From an uncultured Candidatus Nitrosopumilus sp. (GTDB lineage: Archaea; Thermoproteota; Nitrososphaeria; Nitrososphaerales; Nitrosopumilaceae), in contig CATOSM010000002.1 of assembly GCA_951812645.1 (NCBI GenBank), positions 62,001 through 126,000 on the forward strand: DNA of 64,000 bases. Direction: 5' to 3'. Shown here piece after piece: positions 35,893-45,940 of the stretch. Position 1 is the stretch's first letter. Every line of letters starts with the position of its first letter. The notes under the pieces are model-generated. The model did no database searches. It worked only from the letters and a program-made list of their open reading frames with translations, and had not been told where the DNA came from. Position numbers and translations under genes: made by a program.

Positions 35893-37958
35893 AGTGCAAT
35901 AACTTTGCTTCCTTCTTCAGATGATTCAAATTTGTAAATCTGTTCTACTGTTGAATCTTCAAAAATTTCTGCATCATGTGTAATTATCAAAAACTGCATC
36001 CTTGTATCTGAATTAGAAATATCTGACAATTGAGATAAAACACCTACTAGAGATTTCTTTCTTTCTGCATCTAGATGTGTTGTAGGCTCATCTAGAATCA
36101 TCAAATTGAGGTTTGATGCACCTAGTAGACTGGCCATTCCTAGTCGTAATGCTAATGCTACGCTGACTTTTTCTCCTCCGCTTAGCGATTCTAATTCTAA
36201 AACCTCTTTTTTTGAATAACATGTTATTGAAATGTCTCTTGCCTTTTCTGATAGTAAAATTCTTTGAATTTTTGTATTAAGTAGTGTGAGATATTCTGAA
36301 GCTTTTGCAGATATCGTGTTTAATGCCCATGATCTAAGACTAGTTGCTACCGGACCATTTCTACTGAAAATATTTGTTTGAATTTCATTAAGATTAATTA
36401 CATAATCTTTCACAATTTTTAGTTCATCAATTGTTTTTGCAATTACATCTATTTGTTCTTCAGATTTAGTAATTTTTTCTAAAATTGCTCCCATCTCTTG
36501 ATCTATTTGAGATAAGCCGAGTTGTTTTTCATTAACTTCTTTTTTAAGATTGGCAAATTCTTCTTCATCAAATCCTTTTGTTTCTATTTCTAACTTTGAA
36601 ATACCATCAAAAATTATTTTTGCGTGTGAATCTATTGTTGCTATTTCTTCTAAATTTCCATTTACTGTTGATGGCAATTTTTCTTTTTTAATTTCTGTGT
36701 TTTTTTGAATTTCAGTTAATTCTTCCTTACTCTTAATTGAATAAGCTCTCAATGTTGTTTCTGCATCTCGTGATCTCTGTAATTTTTCAGAAAACTCTTT
36801 TCTTTTTTGTTCATACGTTTCTCTTTCTTTTTCTTTTGATGTAATTTGATTTTGTAATTCTAAAATCTCTTGTCGTATGTGTTCTTCTTGAAATAATGGA
36901 TTTAGTTTATCCACATTTGAATCACAAACTGGACATTTGTTGTCTTTTAATTGTAATTTGGATGCAAGTGATAATTTCTCTTTTAATGATGTTGTCTGAT
37001 TTGTATTTTCTTGGATTTTCGTTACTGTGTCATTAATTGCCTCTTCTACTTTTTTCATTTTTGATTCTAAATCCTCTCTTAATGATGCATCTTCAAAACA
37101 TCCTTCACAGTCACGAATTTTACGCTCATTTTCTTTTATCTCCTCTTGAATTTCTGAGATTGCTTCTCTTGCGTATGTTTGTAGTTCTTTTTTTCTTGAT
37201 TCTAATTGATTAATTTTATCAATTTTTGGTGTTTCTATTTCTATTTTTTTCCTTAATTCTTCAACTTCTTTTTGTAATGACGTTTGTATGGTTTGCAATT
37301 CATCTCTTCGCGGTTTTGATTCTGTAATTTCATTTTGATATTTTTCTAAATCTCTGGATAAAATTTCAATATGTGTGTCATCATATCCTAGATCATCTCT
37401 AATTTTTTCACGGAATTCCTTGTTTACCGTTTTCATTGCTTCTGATGCTATGTCTAACTTGTCAATTCCAATTATCGCATTAAGTAATTCTTTGAATTCC
37501 TTAGGTTTTGCATCAATTATTGCATTTAATTGTCCTTGTTGTACAATAGATGCGATTTTCAATTTTTCAAAATCTAATCCGATTACTTTTTCAACTTCAT
37601 GACTCATTGATTCTCCAAATTGCTTTCTTTCTCCTGCAGCAATTTCTATCCGATCATTTTCAACTACTTCGGCAAATTTTGCCGCAAGCGTTCCTTTACT
37701 GTCTATTTTTCTTACTGCTTCAAACTGTTTGCCATTAATTGCAAAATTTATTTTTGAAAATCCTTGATTTGATCCTCGTTTAATCAACCCTCTGTTTGAT
37801 TTTCTTGTATGTTGACCAAATAATGCAAATGTTATTGCATCAATAATACTTGATTTTCCTGCACCGTTTTCCCCTACAAATACTGTGACCCCATCTTCAA
37901 ATTCTAATTTTGTATTTGTATGAGCTAAAAAGTCTCCTAATTCAATAGATGTGATCAT
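35889..37958 (-). CDS. rad50: DNA double-strand break repair ATPase Rad50
   Basis: A 689-residue SMC-like protein: Walker [16 protein letters not shown] at the N-terminus, two long coiled coils around a zinc hook ([10 protein letters not shown], about residue 345), the ABC signature [19 protein letters not shown] and Walker [13 protein letters not shown]. It is somewhat shorter than bacterial/eukaryotic Rad50 because the coiled coil is short. It overlaps mre11 by 4 nt, last gene of the nurA-herA-mre11-rad50 operon, which resects DNA ends for homologous recombination. Confidence 0.96.
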   Translation of the reverse strand: MITSIELGDFLAHTNTKLEFEDGVTVFVGENGAGKSSIIDAITFALFGQHTRKSNRGLIKRGSNQGFSKINFAINGKQFEAVRKIDSKGTLAAKFAEVVENDRIEIAAGERKQFGESMSHEVEKVIGLDFEKLKIASIVQQGQLNAIIDAKPKEFKELLNAIIGIDKLDIASEAMKTVNKEFREKIRDDLGYDDTHIEILSRDLEKYQNEITESKPRRDELQTIQTSLQKEVEELRKKIEIETPKIDKINQLESRKKELQTYAREAISEIQEEIKENERKIRDCEGCFEDASLREDLESKMKKVEEAINDTVTKIQENTNQTTSLKEKLSLASKLQLKDNKCPVCDSNVDKLNPLFQEEHIRQEILELQNQITSKEKERETYEQKRKEFSEKLQRSRDAETTLRAYSIKSKEELTEIQKNTEIKKEKLPSTVNGNLEEIATIDSHAKIIFDGISKLEIETKGFDEEEFANLKKEVNEKQLGLSQIDQEMGAILEKITKSEEQIDVIAKTIDELKIVKDYVINLNEIQTNIFSRNGPVATSLRSWALNTISAKASEYLTLLNTKIQRILLSEKARDISITCYSKKEVLELESLSGGEKVSVALALRLGMASLLGASNLNLMILDEPTTHLDAERKKSLVGVLSQLSDISNSDTRMQFLIITHDAEIFEDSTVEQIYKFESSEEGSKVIAL

Positions 37959-39097
37959 GTATTTTTCTCCTTTTTGAATTTTTCAAAGTTTTCAAAAATT
38001 ATCTGAGTTGCTTCTTTAATTTCTCCTGATGCTAAAACCGGAAGTAACTCTTTAATTGCAAATTTTGCTGATTGCTCTGAACCTAGGGCATCAATTGACA
38101 GTTTGTACATTTCATCATCTATCACATTTGGTCTGTCTAGGAATACTGATGAATTTGAAACCTGTTTTGTACTGATTCTCCAAAAACATCTCAAAACCAG
38201 TGAATTCAGTCTTGCAATTTGGGCCTGTATGTGGTCTGGTTCTATATTCTCACCTTGAATTTTTATTTCTACTATGGGCTGTTTTTTGTAGTCTGTTATT
38301 TTTCCAGCAATCTCATCAATTGTTTTTGACAATTCTTGATATTCTGTTTTAAATGAAATTTGAGGCCTAGCATCCAACTCAATCCAATTTGGTATTGCTT
38401 CTTTTCCTGAAATGTCTACCTCGAAAAATCCTTTTTGTGTTTCTTTAATTCCTTCACTGTTTGTTAGCTCTATTGATCCTGGATATGCAATTGGACCACC
38501 AAGATGATTAAATCGTTTCACATCTTTATCATGAAGATGTCCCATTGCATAATATGTGAAATTCTTTGGCAAGTCAGTTGATTGTATCTCTCCTGCAAAT
38601 TTGTTAAACTCTGTAATTCCCTGATGTAAAATTAAAATTTTATGTCCTGAATGATTTTGAACATCTTTATCTGTTGCTGCAAATTTTTCCTCATATTGCG
38701 GAATTTCTGCTTTTCTAATTTTATCGAATCCTGCTAACATCACTCCCTTGTACTCTATTGGATTTCCTTGACCTATATACTTTGAAAATCCTAAATTATG
38801 ATATACATATGGTATTGGCGTTGTCCTAATTCTACTAATATCATGTTCTCCTAAAATAAAAAACGAATCAATATTATTTTGTTTTAATCTCTTTAACCCA
38901 TTGGCCATCTGAATAATTGCAGTTCCATTTGGATTTGGAACATGAAAAATATCTCCTGCAAAAATTACGAAATCTACATGATCTTTTATCGATGTATCAA
39001 TTGATTGATTAAACACATCATAGACATCTTGTGCTCTTTCTTCTGAACCGTATTGAACTAGCCCCAAATGCGTGTCTGAAATATGTGAAAATAACAT
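37955..39097 (-). CDS. mre11: DNA repair nuclease Mre11
   Basis: A 380-residue metallophosphoesterase with SHISDTHLG (D, H), FAGDIFH, GEHDISR (Glu instead of the usual Asn in GNHD), ILHQG and MGHLHD metal-binding motifs, followed by a C-terminal capping domain. It partners Rad50. Its start overlaps the herA stop by 1 nt. The N-to-E change in motif III is unusual, since this Asn is normally a metal ligand. Confidence 0.94.
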   Translation of the reverse strand: MLFSHISDTHLGLVQYGSEERAQDVYDVFNQSIDTSIKDHVDFVIFAGDIFHVPNPNGTAIIQMANGLKRLKQNNIDSFFILGEHDISRIRTTPIPYVYHNLGFSKYIGQGNPIEYKGVMLAGFDKIRKAEIPQYEEKFAATDKDVQNHSGHKILILHQGITEFNKFAGEIQSTDLPKNFTYYAMGHLHDKDVKRFNHLGGPIAYPGSIELTNSEGIKETQKGFFEVDISGKEAIPNWIELDARPQISFKTEYQELSKTIDEIAGKITDYKKQPIVEIKIQGENIEPDHIQAQIARLNSLVLRCFWRISTKQVSNSSVFLDRPNVIDDEMYKLSIDALGSEQSAKFAIKELLPVLASGEIKEATQIIFENFEKFKKEKNT

Positions 39098-40629
39098 TAG
39101 TCTAATAACAAATCTTTCTGTACTAATCCTTGTGTTGACTCTACTGCAATTTCTTTCATTTTATCGGCTTTTGCCCATGCATTAACTGCACTTTGATCCC
39201 CTCCCATGATTTTTTCTTTGACTTCCTCAACATGTACCAATGAAGGAAGATTTGTCCACTGTCCTACTAGAACTGCATCTCCCACGTTCAGTGATGTCAG
39301 TTGAGCAATTAATTCACGACTGGTAGACTCTGTAGCTGAGGCCATTTGTCTTTGATCGTCTTCTTGTATTATCTTCATAATTGCAAATGAACCCATCTGG
39401 CTGAGTACGTTGAGGTCTACACTGCGTGGTCTTTGTGATACTATTCCTAACCCTAATCCAAATTTACGACCTTCTCTTGCAATTTTTGCGGCCCAATATT
39501 TTGCACTAGTGTCATGATTTTTTGGAATAAACACATGGGCTTCTTCAATGATTACAAATATTGGGGAATTAAATCTGAAATTTCTCTCTTTCTTTGTTTT
39601 TCCATGTCGTGCAATACTTGCATCTTTTCTATCTTTGAGTAGTTGTTGTAAATAAAATGCAACTGCAACATTTGCTTGTTTTTCTGATAATTCTGATATG
39701 TTTAAGATGTTTGTTCTACCTTCTTTAATGAAACTAATTGGATCTCCCATATCTGGATCTAAAATATCCTCAAATCTTCTTTGTGCTTCCTCTACTATGT
39801 CTTGGATTCTGTATGCCGATGTTCTAATCTCTTTTAGTCTTTTATCTTCTGAATTTACAATAAAATCTATTTCACTTTCTAATTTGCTCCAAAATTCTTT
39901 TGATTCTTTTACGTGTTTTGTAAACGCCATCCTTAAAACACGTTGTTGTACATTTGCACCATCTCTAATTTCCAATACTTCTGAGAGTTGATCTGCATCT
40001 AACAATCTGGGATTTATTTTTGCATCAATTACATTAATTCGTGGAATGTTCAAACTTGTGTAGTCATTGTGATAATCAAAAATTATCACAGTGCCTTTTA
40101 ATTTTGAGATTTGTTTTGTAACCAATGATACTAAGTTACTTTTACCCATTCCCGTCATTGCTAAAATTCCTAAATGTCTTGAAACTATTTTGTCTAAATT
40201 CACTTTGGCATCAATGGATTTGTTTCGTAACAGGTTTCCTATGTTCACCCATCCTTCTTTTTTTGGACTGAAAATTTCTTCCAAATCCTCCTTACTTGGT
40301 AATGTGATTTCTGTTCCTGGAATTGGTGGAATTGCAGGTATGATTGATTGACCTTTTCTTAAATTTGCTAAAAATCCTAAAATCCCAACATTTACTGTGA
40401 ATGTTTTGTCTCTCTTGTTTAATTCTGCAATTTCTGTGCTTTCTGATGCCTCATCAAAATTTTTAACATCTGTAAATGCAGCACTTGATACTGAGGATCT
40501 TTCTACCAGTCCTAGTATTTCTCCTTCATCTGAACCAATTTTGATATATTCTCCTACTGATAATGCTCTTGATGTTATTGCTGTCACAAATGTTGGTTTT
40601 GATTCGCCTATCACAAAACCTAAACTCAA
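39097..40629 (-). CDS. herA: HerA hexameric DNA translocase
   Basis: A 510-residue protein. The N-terminal HAS-barrel domain (about residues 1-120) is followed by the FtsK-like ATPase with Walker A LAMTGMGKSNLVSL, Walker B FVIIEEAHVFIP and an arginine-rich region (KIAREGRKFGLGLGIVSQRP). It pumps DNA into the NurA nuclease during end resection. Overlaps nurA by 4 nt. Confidence 0.95.
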   Translation of the reverse strand: MSLGFVIGESKPTFVTAITSRALSVGEYIKIGSDEGEILGLVERSSVSSAAFTDVKNFDEASESTEIAELNKRDKTFTVNVGILGFLANLRKGQSIIPAIPPIPGTEITLPSKEDLEEIFSPKKEGWVNIGNLLRNKSIDAKVNLDKIVSRHLGILAMTGMGKSNLVSLVTKQISKLKGTVIIFDYHNDYTSLNIPRINVIDAKINPRLLDADQLSEVLEIRDGANVQQRVLRMAFTKHVKESKEFWSKLESEIDFIVNSEDKRLKEIRTSAYRIQDIVEEAQRRFEDILDPDMGDPISFIKEGRTNILNISELSEKQANVAVAFYLQQLLKDRKDASIARHGKTKKERNFRFNSPIFVIIEEAHVFIPKNHDTSAKYWAAKIAREGRKFGLGLGIVSQRPRSVDLNVLSQMGSFAIMKIIQEDDQRQMASATESTSRELIAQLTSLNVGDAVLVGQWTNLPSLVHVEEVKEKIMGGDQSAVNAWAKADKMKEIAVESTQGLVQKDLLLD

Positions 40630-41462
40630 CCTAATACCTCCCGTGATCCAATTTCATTGCTTAATCCTAACAAACTAACCATCTTTGTAAGTTCTTTATC
40701 AGATATTTTACAGTTATTATGTGCAAGCTTTAGTGCATATGGATATCCGCCTACACTGGTTTTGTATAATTTATTCATAGTTGATTTGATCTTTGATTCA
40801 TCGTGATCTCCCCCCAAAAATTCTAATTTAATTATTGGAGTTGAACTACTCAGTCTTACAAATGACGATGAGATTATTTTATCTGAACCATATTTTTTTT
40901 CTACAAAAATTCTACTAAATCCTGGATCGGTTGTAACATGATTATAATAAAAAATATCTCCTGCAAGTGATCCTAAATTTTCAAATTGTTTTTTTGTATT
41001 TGATGTCTTTGCAATGAATACAACATTGTTCTTCTTTTTCATTATTCTAACAATTGTTGATCCTAAACCTGCTTGTCTTGTCATCAGTTGAGAATGTAAA
41101 GAACCATCCATCAATACCATGTCTACTTCATCCACTGTTTTTTCACAAGCTTCTATCTCCATTTTACTTGCAGCACTTGAAATATCATCAGCAGCACCAA
41201 GTCCTGATTTATGCAAATCTACTAGAATTTCTCCATCTGATTTTATTGATACTGCTGTAGTTGCCCATAACTCAATTCCTTGAAATTTGGTGTTGTTGAA
41301 ACTACTGTCTATTCCTGCTATGACTACTTCCTCTTTTGAAGGCGTAAATTCAATCCAATTATCACGTGCCTTTTGTAAAATCTGCTCAAATTTTGGCCCT
41401 TTTAGGATTGAGAGCATTTTGTCTCTGTTGATGATTGCATCTTTGTAAACTGTATTGAGCAC
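40626..41462 (-). CDS. nurA: NurA 5'-3' nuclease
   Basis: A 278-residue protein with the NurA catalytic Asp motifs VIAGIDSSFNN and VLMDGSLHSQLM and the later HNNCKISD. It forms a dimer on the HerA hexamer. First gene of the four-gene operon; its start lies about 70 nt after a minus-strand gene-free gap. Confidence 0.92.
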   Translation of the reverse strand: MLNTVYKDAIINRDKMLSILKGPKFEQILQKARDNWIEFTPSKEEVVIAGIDSSFNNTKFQGIELWATTAVSIKSDGEILVDLHKSGLGAADDISSAASKMEIEACEKTVDEVDMVLMDGSLHSQLMTRQAGLGSTIVRIMKKKNNVVFIAKTSNTKKQFENLGSLAGDIFYYNHVTTDPGFSRIFVEKKYGSDKIISSSFVRLSSSTPIIKLEFLGGDHDESKIKSTMNKLYKTSVGGYPYALKLAHNNCKISDKELTKMVSLLGLSNEIGSREVLG

Positions 41463-41532
41463 ACTAATACTTTGTAGGTTTGAATAAAATCTTTAGGTTA
41501 TGCTGAATCTTGACAAAACTGATCCACTATCT

Positions 41533-42513
41533 CTATCCTATTCTTCCTTTTAGGATTATTTTCTCATTTGTATTTGATGGGGTAGATTTATCCACATATC
41601 TTATTTCATACTCATCACCAATATGGATTGTCTTTCCGTCTAGTTGCCGTGGAATTTTAATTTGAACTTCAAAGGTGTTTGAATTTGGTCCTGTTTCTAT
41701 AAGGTATGCCGAATTTGCACCAAACTTTGGATTTGCCAATGTTGTCCTAATTCCACCATCCCCTCTGTATTCTAATTCGCCTAGTGGAATTTTATCTTCA
41801 TCTTTTGAGTCTCTGTTTGCGTCTGGTTCATAAATTCTGACAGTGAATTCATGACCTATCCTTGAGCCCCCTCCCAACGTTTGTACTTGTGCAAATGTTT
41901 TAGTTAACGGCACTGATTTTACCATGACTCTTTCTTCTCCTGAATGATCCGACCCGTCTAAATATTTTATTAAAACAATATCTTCCTGACTTGGTGGTTT
42001 TCCGTTAATTGTTTCTGGCAGTTCTAGTTTGATGTAAAACTTTCCTGTGTTGGGTCCTGTTTCTATCATGTTTTCTGGACCTGCAATTGGAACTCCGTTT
42101 ATCGTAAATTCAAATAATCCTGCTGTCGGAATCACCTCTACTCCGCCATGTGCAGTGTTCAAATCATGATCTGTTATGTAAAAATTTACAATTGACATAC
42201 TTGATGCTGGAACTGTTTCAATTTCTTCTGTTGATGCTGGAACTGTCTTATCGATTTTATTTGCATCTGTAAATTTTATTGGTATTGTCAGCAGTCCTAG
42301 CTTTTGCATCTTTTCTGCTGTCTGTGGCTTTACGCAGGCAGGAAATCCATTATTCCGAATAACCAATTCCAGCCCTTCATTACAAAGAATATTTTCAATT
42401 GGTACTCCCTGCTTCATCTGCTGTCTTGGAGATATCGCATATGCCTCAGATGGAATAATCGTTGAGACGGATAACAGAAATACCGTGCCTATGATCATCT
42501 TATCAAAATCCAA
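41533..42513 (-). CDS. Secreted beta-rich surface protein
   Basis: A 326-residue protein with a signal peptide (MIIGTVFLLSVSTIIPSEAYA), a short Cys-containing region (CNEGLELVIRNNGFPACVKP, common in thaumarchaeal surface proteins) and two similar beta-sandwich-like repeats with the shared phrase (E/I)ETGPN(T/S). No membrane anchor. Function unknown. Confidence 0.75.
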   Translation of the reverse strand: MDFDKMIIGTVFLLSVSTIIPSEAYAISPRQQMKQGVPIENILCNEGLELVIRNNGFPACVKPQTAEKMQKLGLLTIPIKFTDANKIDKTVPASTEEIETVPASSMSIVNFYITDHDLNTAHGGVEVIPTAGLFEFTINGVPIAGPENMIETGPNTGKFYIKLELPETINGKPPSQEDIVLIKYLDGSDHSGEERVMVKSVPLTKTFAQVQTLGGGSRIGHEFTVRIYEPDANRDSKDEDKIPLGELEYRGDGGIRTTLANPKFGANSAYLIETGPNSNTFEVQIKIPRQLDGKTIHIGDEYEIRYVDKSTPSNTNEKIILKGRIG

Positions 42514-42606
42514 TATTGCACTAAATCGTGTTCTTTATCTTAAATAGATTTAGCACAAATCATCTGCAATGCTGTCCCGTTCTTACTCTATAGACTAGAA
42601 TTAATT

Positions 42607-42621
42607 AAGAGATGATCTCTT
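42607..42621. promoter_or_regulatory. 15-nt palindrome in the nadX promoter
   Basis: AAGAGAT-G-ATCTCTT is a perfect palindrome lying between a TATA-like TTAATTAA (42601-42608, partly overlapping) and the TTG start at 42631. The position fits an operator for control of NAD synthesis. Confidence 0.5.
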
Positions 42622-42630
42622 GCTTAATCA

Positions 42631-43449
42631 TTGAAGAAAATCGGTTTGCTAGGTTGTGGCGCTATAGGCACCCAGATAGCACTTGCAATTGATTCTGGAA
42701 AAATACCCTGTTCTTTGACTCATGTTTTTGATAGTTCTAGAGAAAATGCCCTCAAACTAGTTTCACAATTAAACAACAAGCCTGAAATTGTTGAAAATTC
42801 CCATTTGCTATCTTCTCATCCTGTTAACATTGTTGTAGAGGCTGCCTCACAAAATGCCGTACAAGATGTTGGATTGAGTGTTTTACAAAATAAACGTGAT
42901 TTGATGATTATGAGTGCCGGGGCATTATTGGATGAATCCATCTATGATATTTTATCTGATGCATGCGAACATTTCAAAAAAACCATTCTTCTTCCCTCTG
43001 GCGCAATTGCTGGCTTGGATGGTTTGAAATCTGTAAAAGATGAATTGGAATCACTATCTATCACTACCACCAAACATCCAAATTCATTAAAGGGCGCAAA
43101 GTTTTTTGAAACTTTTGACATTGATCTAGGTTCAATCAATTCCCCCGCTATGATTTTTGAAGGTACTGCAAAAGAAGCTGTATCTTTATTCCCTGCCAAC
43201 ATCAACGTTGCAGCACTGCTATCTTTGTCTGGAATTGGCAGTGAAAAAACAGGCGTAAAAATTATTGCAGATTCTAACACCGATAAAAACACTCATCACA
43301 TTGTCGCTGAGGGAAAATTTGGAAAGATGACTTTTACAATTGAAAACTATCCTGATGTCAGAAATCCAAAAACAAGTAGACTGGCAATCTTGTCTGCAAT
43401 TGAAACTTTGAGGGGGTATTGTTCAGATGATGTTAAGATTGGCACGTAA
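42631..43449 (+). CDS. nadX: L-aspartate dehydrogenase
   Basis: A 272-residue protein starting at TTG. NAD-binding motif IGLLGCGAIGTQIA; family motifs VVEAASQNAVQ, LMIMSAGALLDE, LLPSGAIAGLDG, and a conserved His near KNTHHIVAEGKFG. NadX oxidises aspartate to iminoaspartate, substituting for NadB. It precedes nadA and nadC, so the cluster makes quinolinate and then nicotinate mononucleotide. Confidence 0.93.
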   Translation: MKKIGLLGCGAIGTQIALAIDSGKIPCSLTHVFDSSRENALKLVSQLNNKPEIVENSHLLSSHPVNIVVEAASQNAVQDVGLSVLQNKRDLMIMSAGALLDESIYDILSDACEHFKKTILLPSGAIAGLDGLKSVKDELESLSITTTKHPNSLKGAKFFETFDIDLGSINSPAMIFEGTAKEAVSLFPANINVAALLSLSGIGSEKTGVKIIADSNTDKNTHHIVAEGKFGKMTFTIENYPDVRNPKTSRLAILSAIETLRGYCSDDVKIGT

Positions 43450-43470
43450 TGTGGCAATAATTGCCACATT
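43448..43470. terminator. 23-nt perfect palindrome after nadX
   Basis: AATGTGGCAAT-A-ATTGCCACATT begins inside the nadX stop codon. In RNA it would give a hairpin of up to 11 bp with a tight loop. It may terminate or attenuate between nadX and nadA, or serve as an operator for nadA, which starts 73 nt downstream. Confidence 0.55.
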
Positions 43471-43542
43471 TGCTAGCTTTTCAGAGAATTATAGACCGTT
43501 TCCCTCTCTTTAAATGGACATCTGCAGAAATTTTAATCGTTT

Positions 43543-44499
43543 ATGCTCGTACAACAAGCCTCAGAACTCAAAGAAGAAATTTTGAGACTCAAAAAAGAAA
43601 AGGATGTGGTGATTTTAGCACATAATTATGAAATTCCTGATGTACAGGATGTTGCTGATTTCACTGGTGATTCTTTAGGCTTGTCCAGACAAGCAGCTAC
43701 GGTTCCTCAAAAAACAATTCTCTTCTGTGGCGTAAATTTTATGGCTGAAACTGCTGCAATTATTAGTCCTCAAAAGAGGGTTCTACTTCCCGATCTAGAG
43801 GCTGGATGCTCCTTATCTGACTCAATAACTGTGTCTGAACTGAGAAACTGGAAAAAACAACATCCTGATGCTATTGCAGTTGGTTATGTCAATACCACTG
43901 CAGAAATTAAAGCAGAATTGGATTACTGTTGCACTTCATCTAATGCTGTAAATGTTGTAAAAGCAATCCCTGACGATAAAGGAATTTTATTTTTACCTGA
44001 TATGTTTTTGGGTTCTTATGTTGCAAAAATGACTGGTAGAAAAAACATGCATATTTGGGCAGGAGAGTGCCACGTACATGCAGGAATTACTCCTGAAGAT
44101 GTAACAAAAAAATTGGAATCAATGCATGATGCTGAATTTGTAATCCATCCTGAATGCAGTTGTACTACTCCGATGATGTATGATGTTGCAGATGGAAGTT
44201 ATGGTGACAAAAAAGTGTCCATACTTTCCACTGAAGGGATGCTGAACCACGTCAACAAATCAAAAGCAAAAAACTTTGTTGTTGCCACTGAAACTGGGAT
44301 ACTGTATCGTATGCGAAAACAAAATCCTGAAAAAACATTCATTCCTGCATCAGAAAAAGCAGAATGTCAATACATGAAAATGATAACTCTTGAAAAAGTG
44401 TATGAAGCATTAGTAGACGAAAAAAATGTCGTCACTGTTCCTAAAGAAATTGCAGATAAAGCTCGTTTAGCAATTGATAGGATGCTTGCAATTAGCTAA
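43543..44499 (+). CDS. nadA: Quinolinate synthase NadA
   Basis: A 318-residue protein with the NadA pattern: VILAHNYEIPDVQDVADFTG near the N-terminus and cluster cysteines in LFCGVNFMAETA, GECHVHAGI and HPECSCTTPM. The [4Fe-4S] enzyme condenses iminoaspartate (from NadX) with dihydroxyacetone phosphate to quinolinate. Length is normal. Confidence 0.96.
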   Translation: MLVQQASELKEEILRLKKEKDVVILAHNYEIPDVQDVADFTGDSLGLSRQAATVPQKTILFCGVNFMAETAAIISPQKRVLLPDLEAGCSLSDSITVSELRNWKKQHPDAIAVGYVNTTAEIKAELDYCCTSSNAVNVVKAIPDDKGILFLPDMFLGSYVAKMTGRKNMHIWAGECHVHAGITPEDVTKKLESMHDAEFVIHPECSCTTPMMYDVADGSYGDKKVSILSTEGMLNHVNKSKAKNFVVATETGILYRMRKQNPEKTFIPASEKAECQYMKMITLEKVYEALVDEKNVVTVPKEIADKARLAIDRMLAIS

Positions 44500-44510
44500 A
44501 CTGTTTAATT

Positions 44511-44903
44511 ATGACTGGATTATTTTCAAGAGAGCCTAAAGATCCTCGGCGAAAAAAGAACGTTCAAAAATTAAAAGAAGTAAAAAAACTTGTAAAGGAA
44601 AAAAAATATGCAGAGGCCTTAAAATCAGGCACAGAATACCTGCAAAAAGTCCCTGGTCATCATGATGTCTTGTTTACTGTGGGCGGAATTTACTATCTTC
44701 AAAATAAATACAAAACTGCCATTTCTTATTTTGACAAGGCTCTTGACATTGGGACTTATGATGTTGACGTATTGTTACTAAAAGCGTATTCTCATCAAAA
44801 ACTTGGTGAGCCAAAACTTGTTGTCCAATGCTGTGACAAAATCAAAGAGATAGATCCAAAAAACAGGTCTGTTGCAAAATTATTGGATGAATTGGATTTC
44901 TAG
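44511..44903 (+). CDS. TPR-repeat protein
   Basis: A 130-residue basic protein with three tetratricopeptide-like helical pairs (KKYAEALKSGTEYLQKVPGH, YYLQNKYKTAISYFDKALD, LLLKAYSHQKLGE). A protein-interaction scaffold. It lies between nadA and the convergent nadC, overlapping the latter's end by 4 nt. Confidence 0.85.
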   Translation: MTGLFSREPKDPRRKKNVQKLKEVKKLVKEKKYAEALKSGTEYLQKVPGHHDVLFTVGGIYYLQNKYKTAISYFDKALDIGTYDVDVLLLKAYSHQKLGEPKLVVQCCDKIKEIDPKNRSVAKLLDELDF

Positions 44904-45715
44904 ATTTCCAAACTCATGTCAATCCCATTGGCTGAATTTGTAATGCTTCCTACTGAGATAACATCCACTCCCGTTTGCCCATACTTTGCAATATTTTTGG
45001 AATTGATTCCACCGGATGCTTCTAGCATTACATTCTTTCGCAGTTTTTGACGTTTTAACACTTGAACTGTTTTTTTAATCTGTCCTGGTGTAAAGTTGTC
45101 TAACATAATAGTGGTTGCTCCTTCTTTTGCTGCTAGCATTGCATCGGAGGTGTTTTCAACCTCAACCTCAAATTTTTTGTATTTTTTCTTTGCTTTTTTG
45201 ATTAGCGACAACAATGAATCGTCTACTGCTATGTGATTATCCTTAATCATGACCATTTCGTCTAATCTGAGCCTGTGCTTCTTTCCTCCCCCTATCTCCA
45301 CTGCCTCCTTGTCGAAATATCTTAGTCCCGGCGCTGTTTTTCTGGTTGCATGCAATTTCACTCTCTTTGGAATTTTTTTTACCAGTGCATTTGTTTGAGT
45401 TGCAATGCCGCTCATCCTTGTCAATATGTTCAATGCAGTTCTCTCACATGCCAAAATATCCCCTGCATCCCCTGTTACTGCCATTATACTCTGATTTGGT
45501 TTGATTTTGGAGCCGTCTTTTTTCAAAATTCTGACATTACATCCTTTCAGTTTGAAAATCTCTTTGGCATACGTCACTCCTGCAAGTACGGCTGTTTCTC
45601 TAGAAATAACTCTAGCTGAGATTTTTTTCTTTGGTAACAGTTTACTGGTAATATCGCCCTTTCCAACATCTTCTGCAAGAAATTGCGCTAACTGCCTTTT
45701 AGAATTGGGTGTCAA
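44900..45715 (-). CDS. nadC: Nicotinate-nucleotide pyrophosphorylase (quinolinate phosphoribosyltransferase)
   Basis: A 271-residue protein from a TTG start. Family motifs: LAEDVGKGDITSKLL, ERTALNILTRMSGIAT, HATRKTAPGLRYFDKEAVE (substrate-binding Arg/Lys), VMIKDNHIA and EASGGINSKNI. Converts quinolinate and PRPP to nicotinate mononucleotide. Encoded opposite nadXA but clearly the same pathway. Confidence 0.95.
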   Translation of the reverse strand: MTPNSKRQLAQFLAEDVGKGDITSKLLPKKKISARVISRETAVLAGVTYAKEIFKLKGCNVRILKKDGSKIKPNQSIMAVTGDAGDILACERTALNILTRMSGIATQTNALVKKIPKRVKLHATRKTAPGLRYFDKEAVEIGGGKKHRLRLDEMVMIKDNHIAVDDSLLSLIKKAKKKYKKFEVEVENTSDAMLAAKEGATTIMLDNFTPGQIKKTVQVLKRQKLRKNVMLEASGGINSKNIAKYGQTGVDVISVGSITNSANGIDMSLEI

Positions 45716-45750
45716 TATATTGATGAAATGTTAAAGTGATTTTAAAGATT

Positions 45751-45939
45751 TTATGTTACTTTGATTGCGTATTTGCCTTTTGTAGTAATGCCTAATGTTT
45801 TTGAGATTTCGGAATTCGTTGGGTCTACTACTAGCACAACCCCTGTCCAATCCGGTGTCAAGTCTGATGATTTGCAATTTGGACATACTTTTAGAGTTGT
45901 TACATGTTTACATTTGCGGCATGCCATTTCTCGTGCCAT
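45751..45939 (-). CDS. spt4: Transcription elongation factor Spt4 (RpoE'')
   Basis: A 62-residue protein from ATG 45937-45939: a zinc ribbon (ACRKCKHVTTLKVCPNCKS) followed by DWTGVVLVVDPTNSEISKTL, the Spt4 core. The longer ORF starting at 46029 is rejected because it overlaps rpo7 and adds a non-conserved basic stretch. It starts 1 nt after the rpo7 stop. Spt4 partners Spt5 on the RNA polymerase clamp. Confidence 0.93.
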   Translation of the reverse strand: MAREMACRKCKHVTTLKVCPNCKSSDLTPDWTGVVLVVDPTNSEISKTLGITTKGKYAIKVT

Positions 45940-45940
45940 T

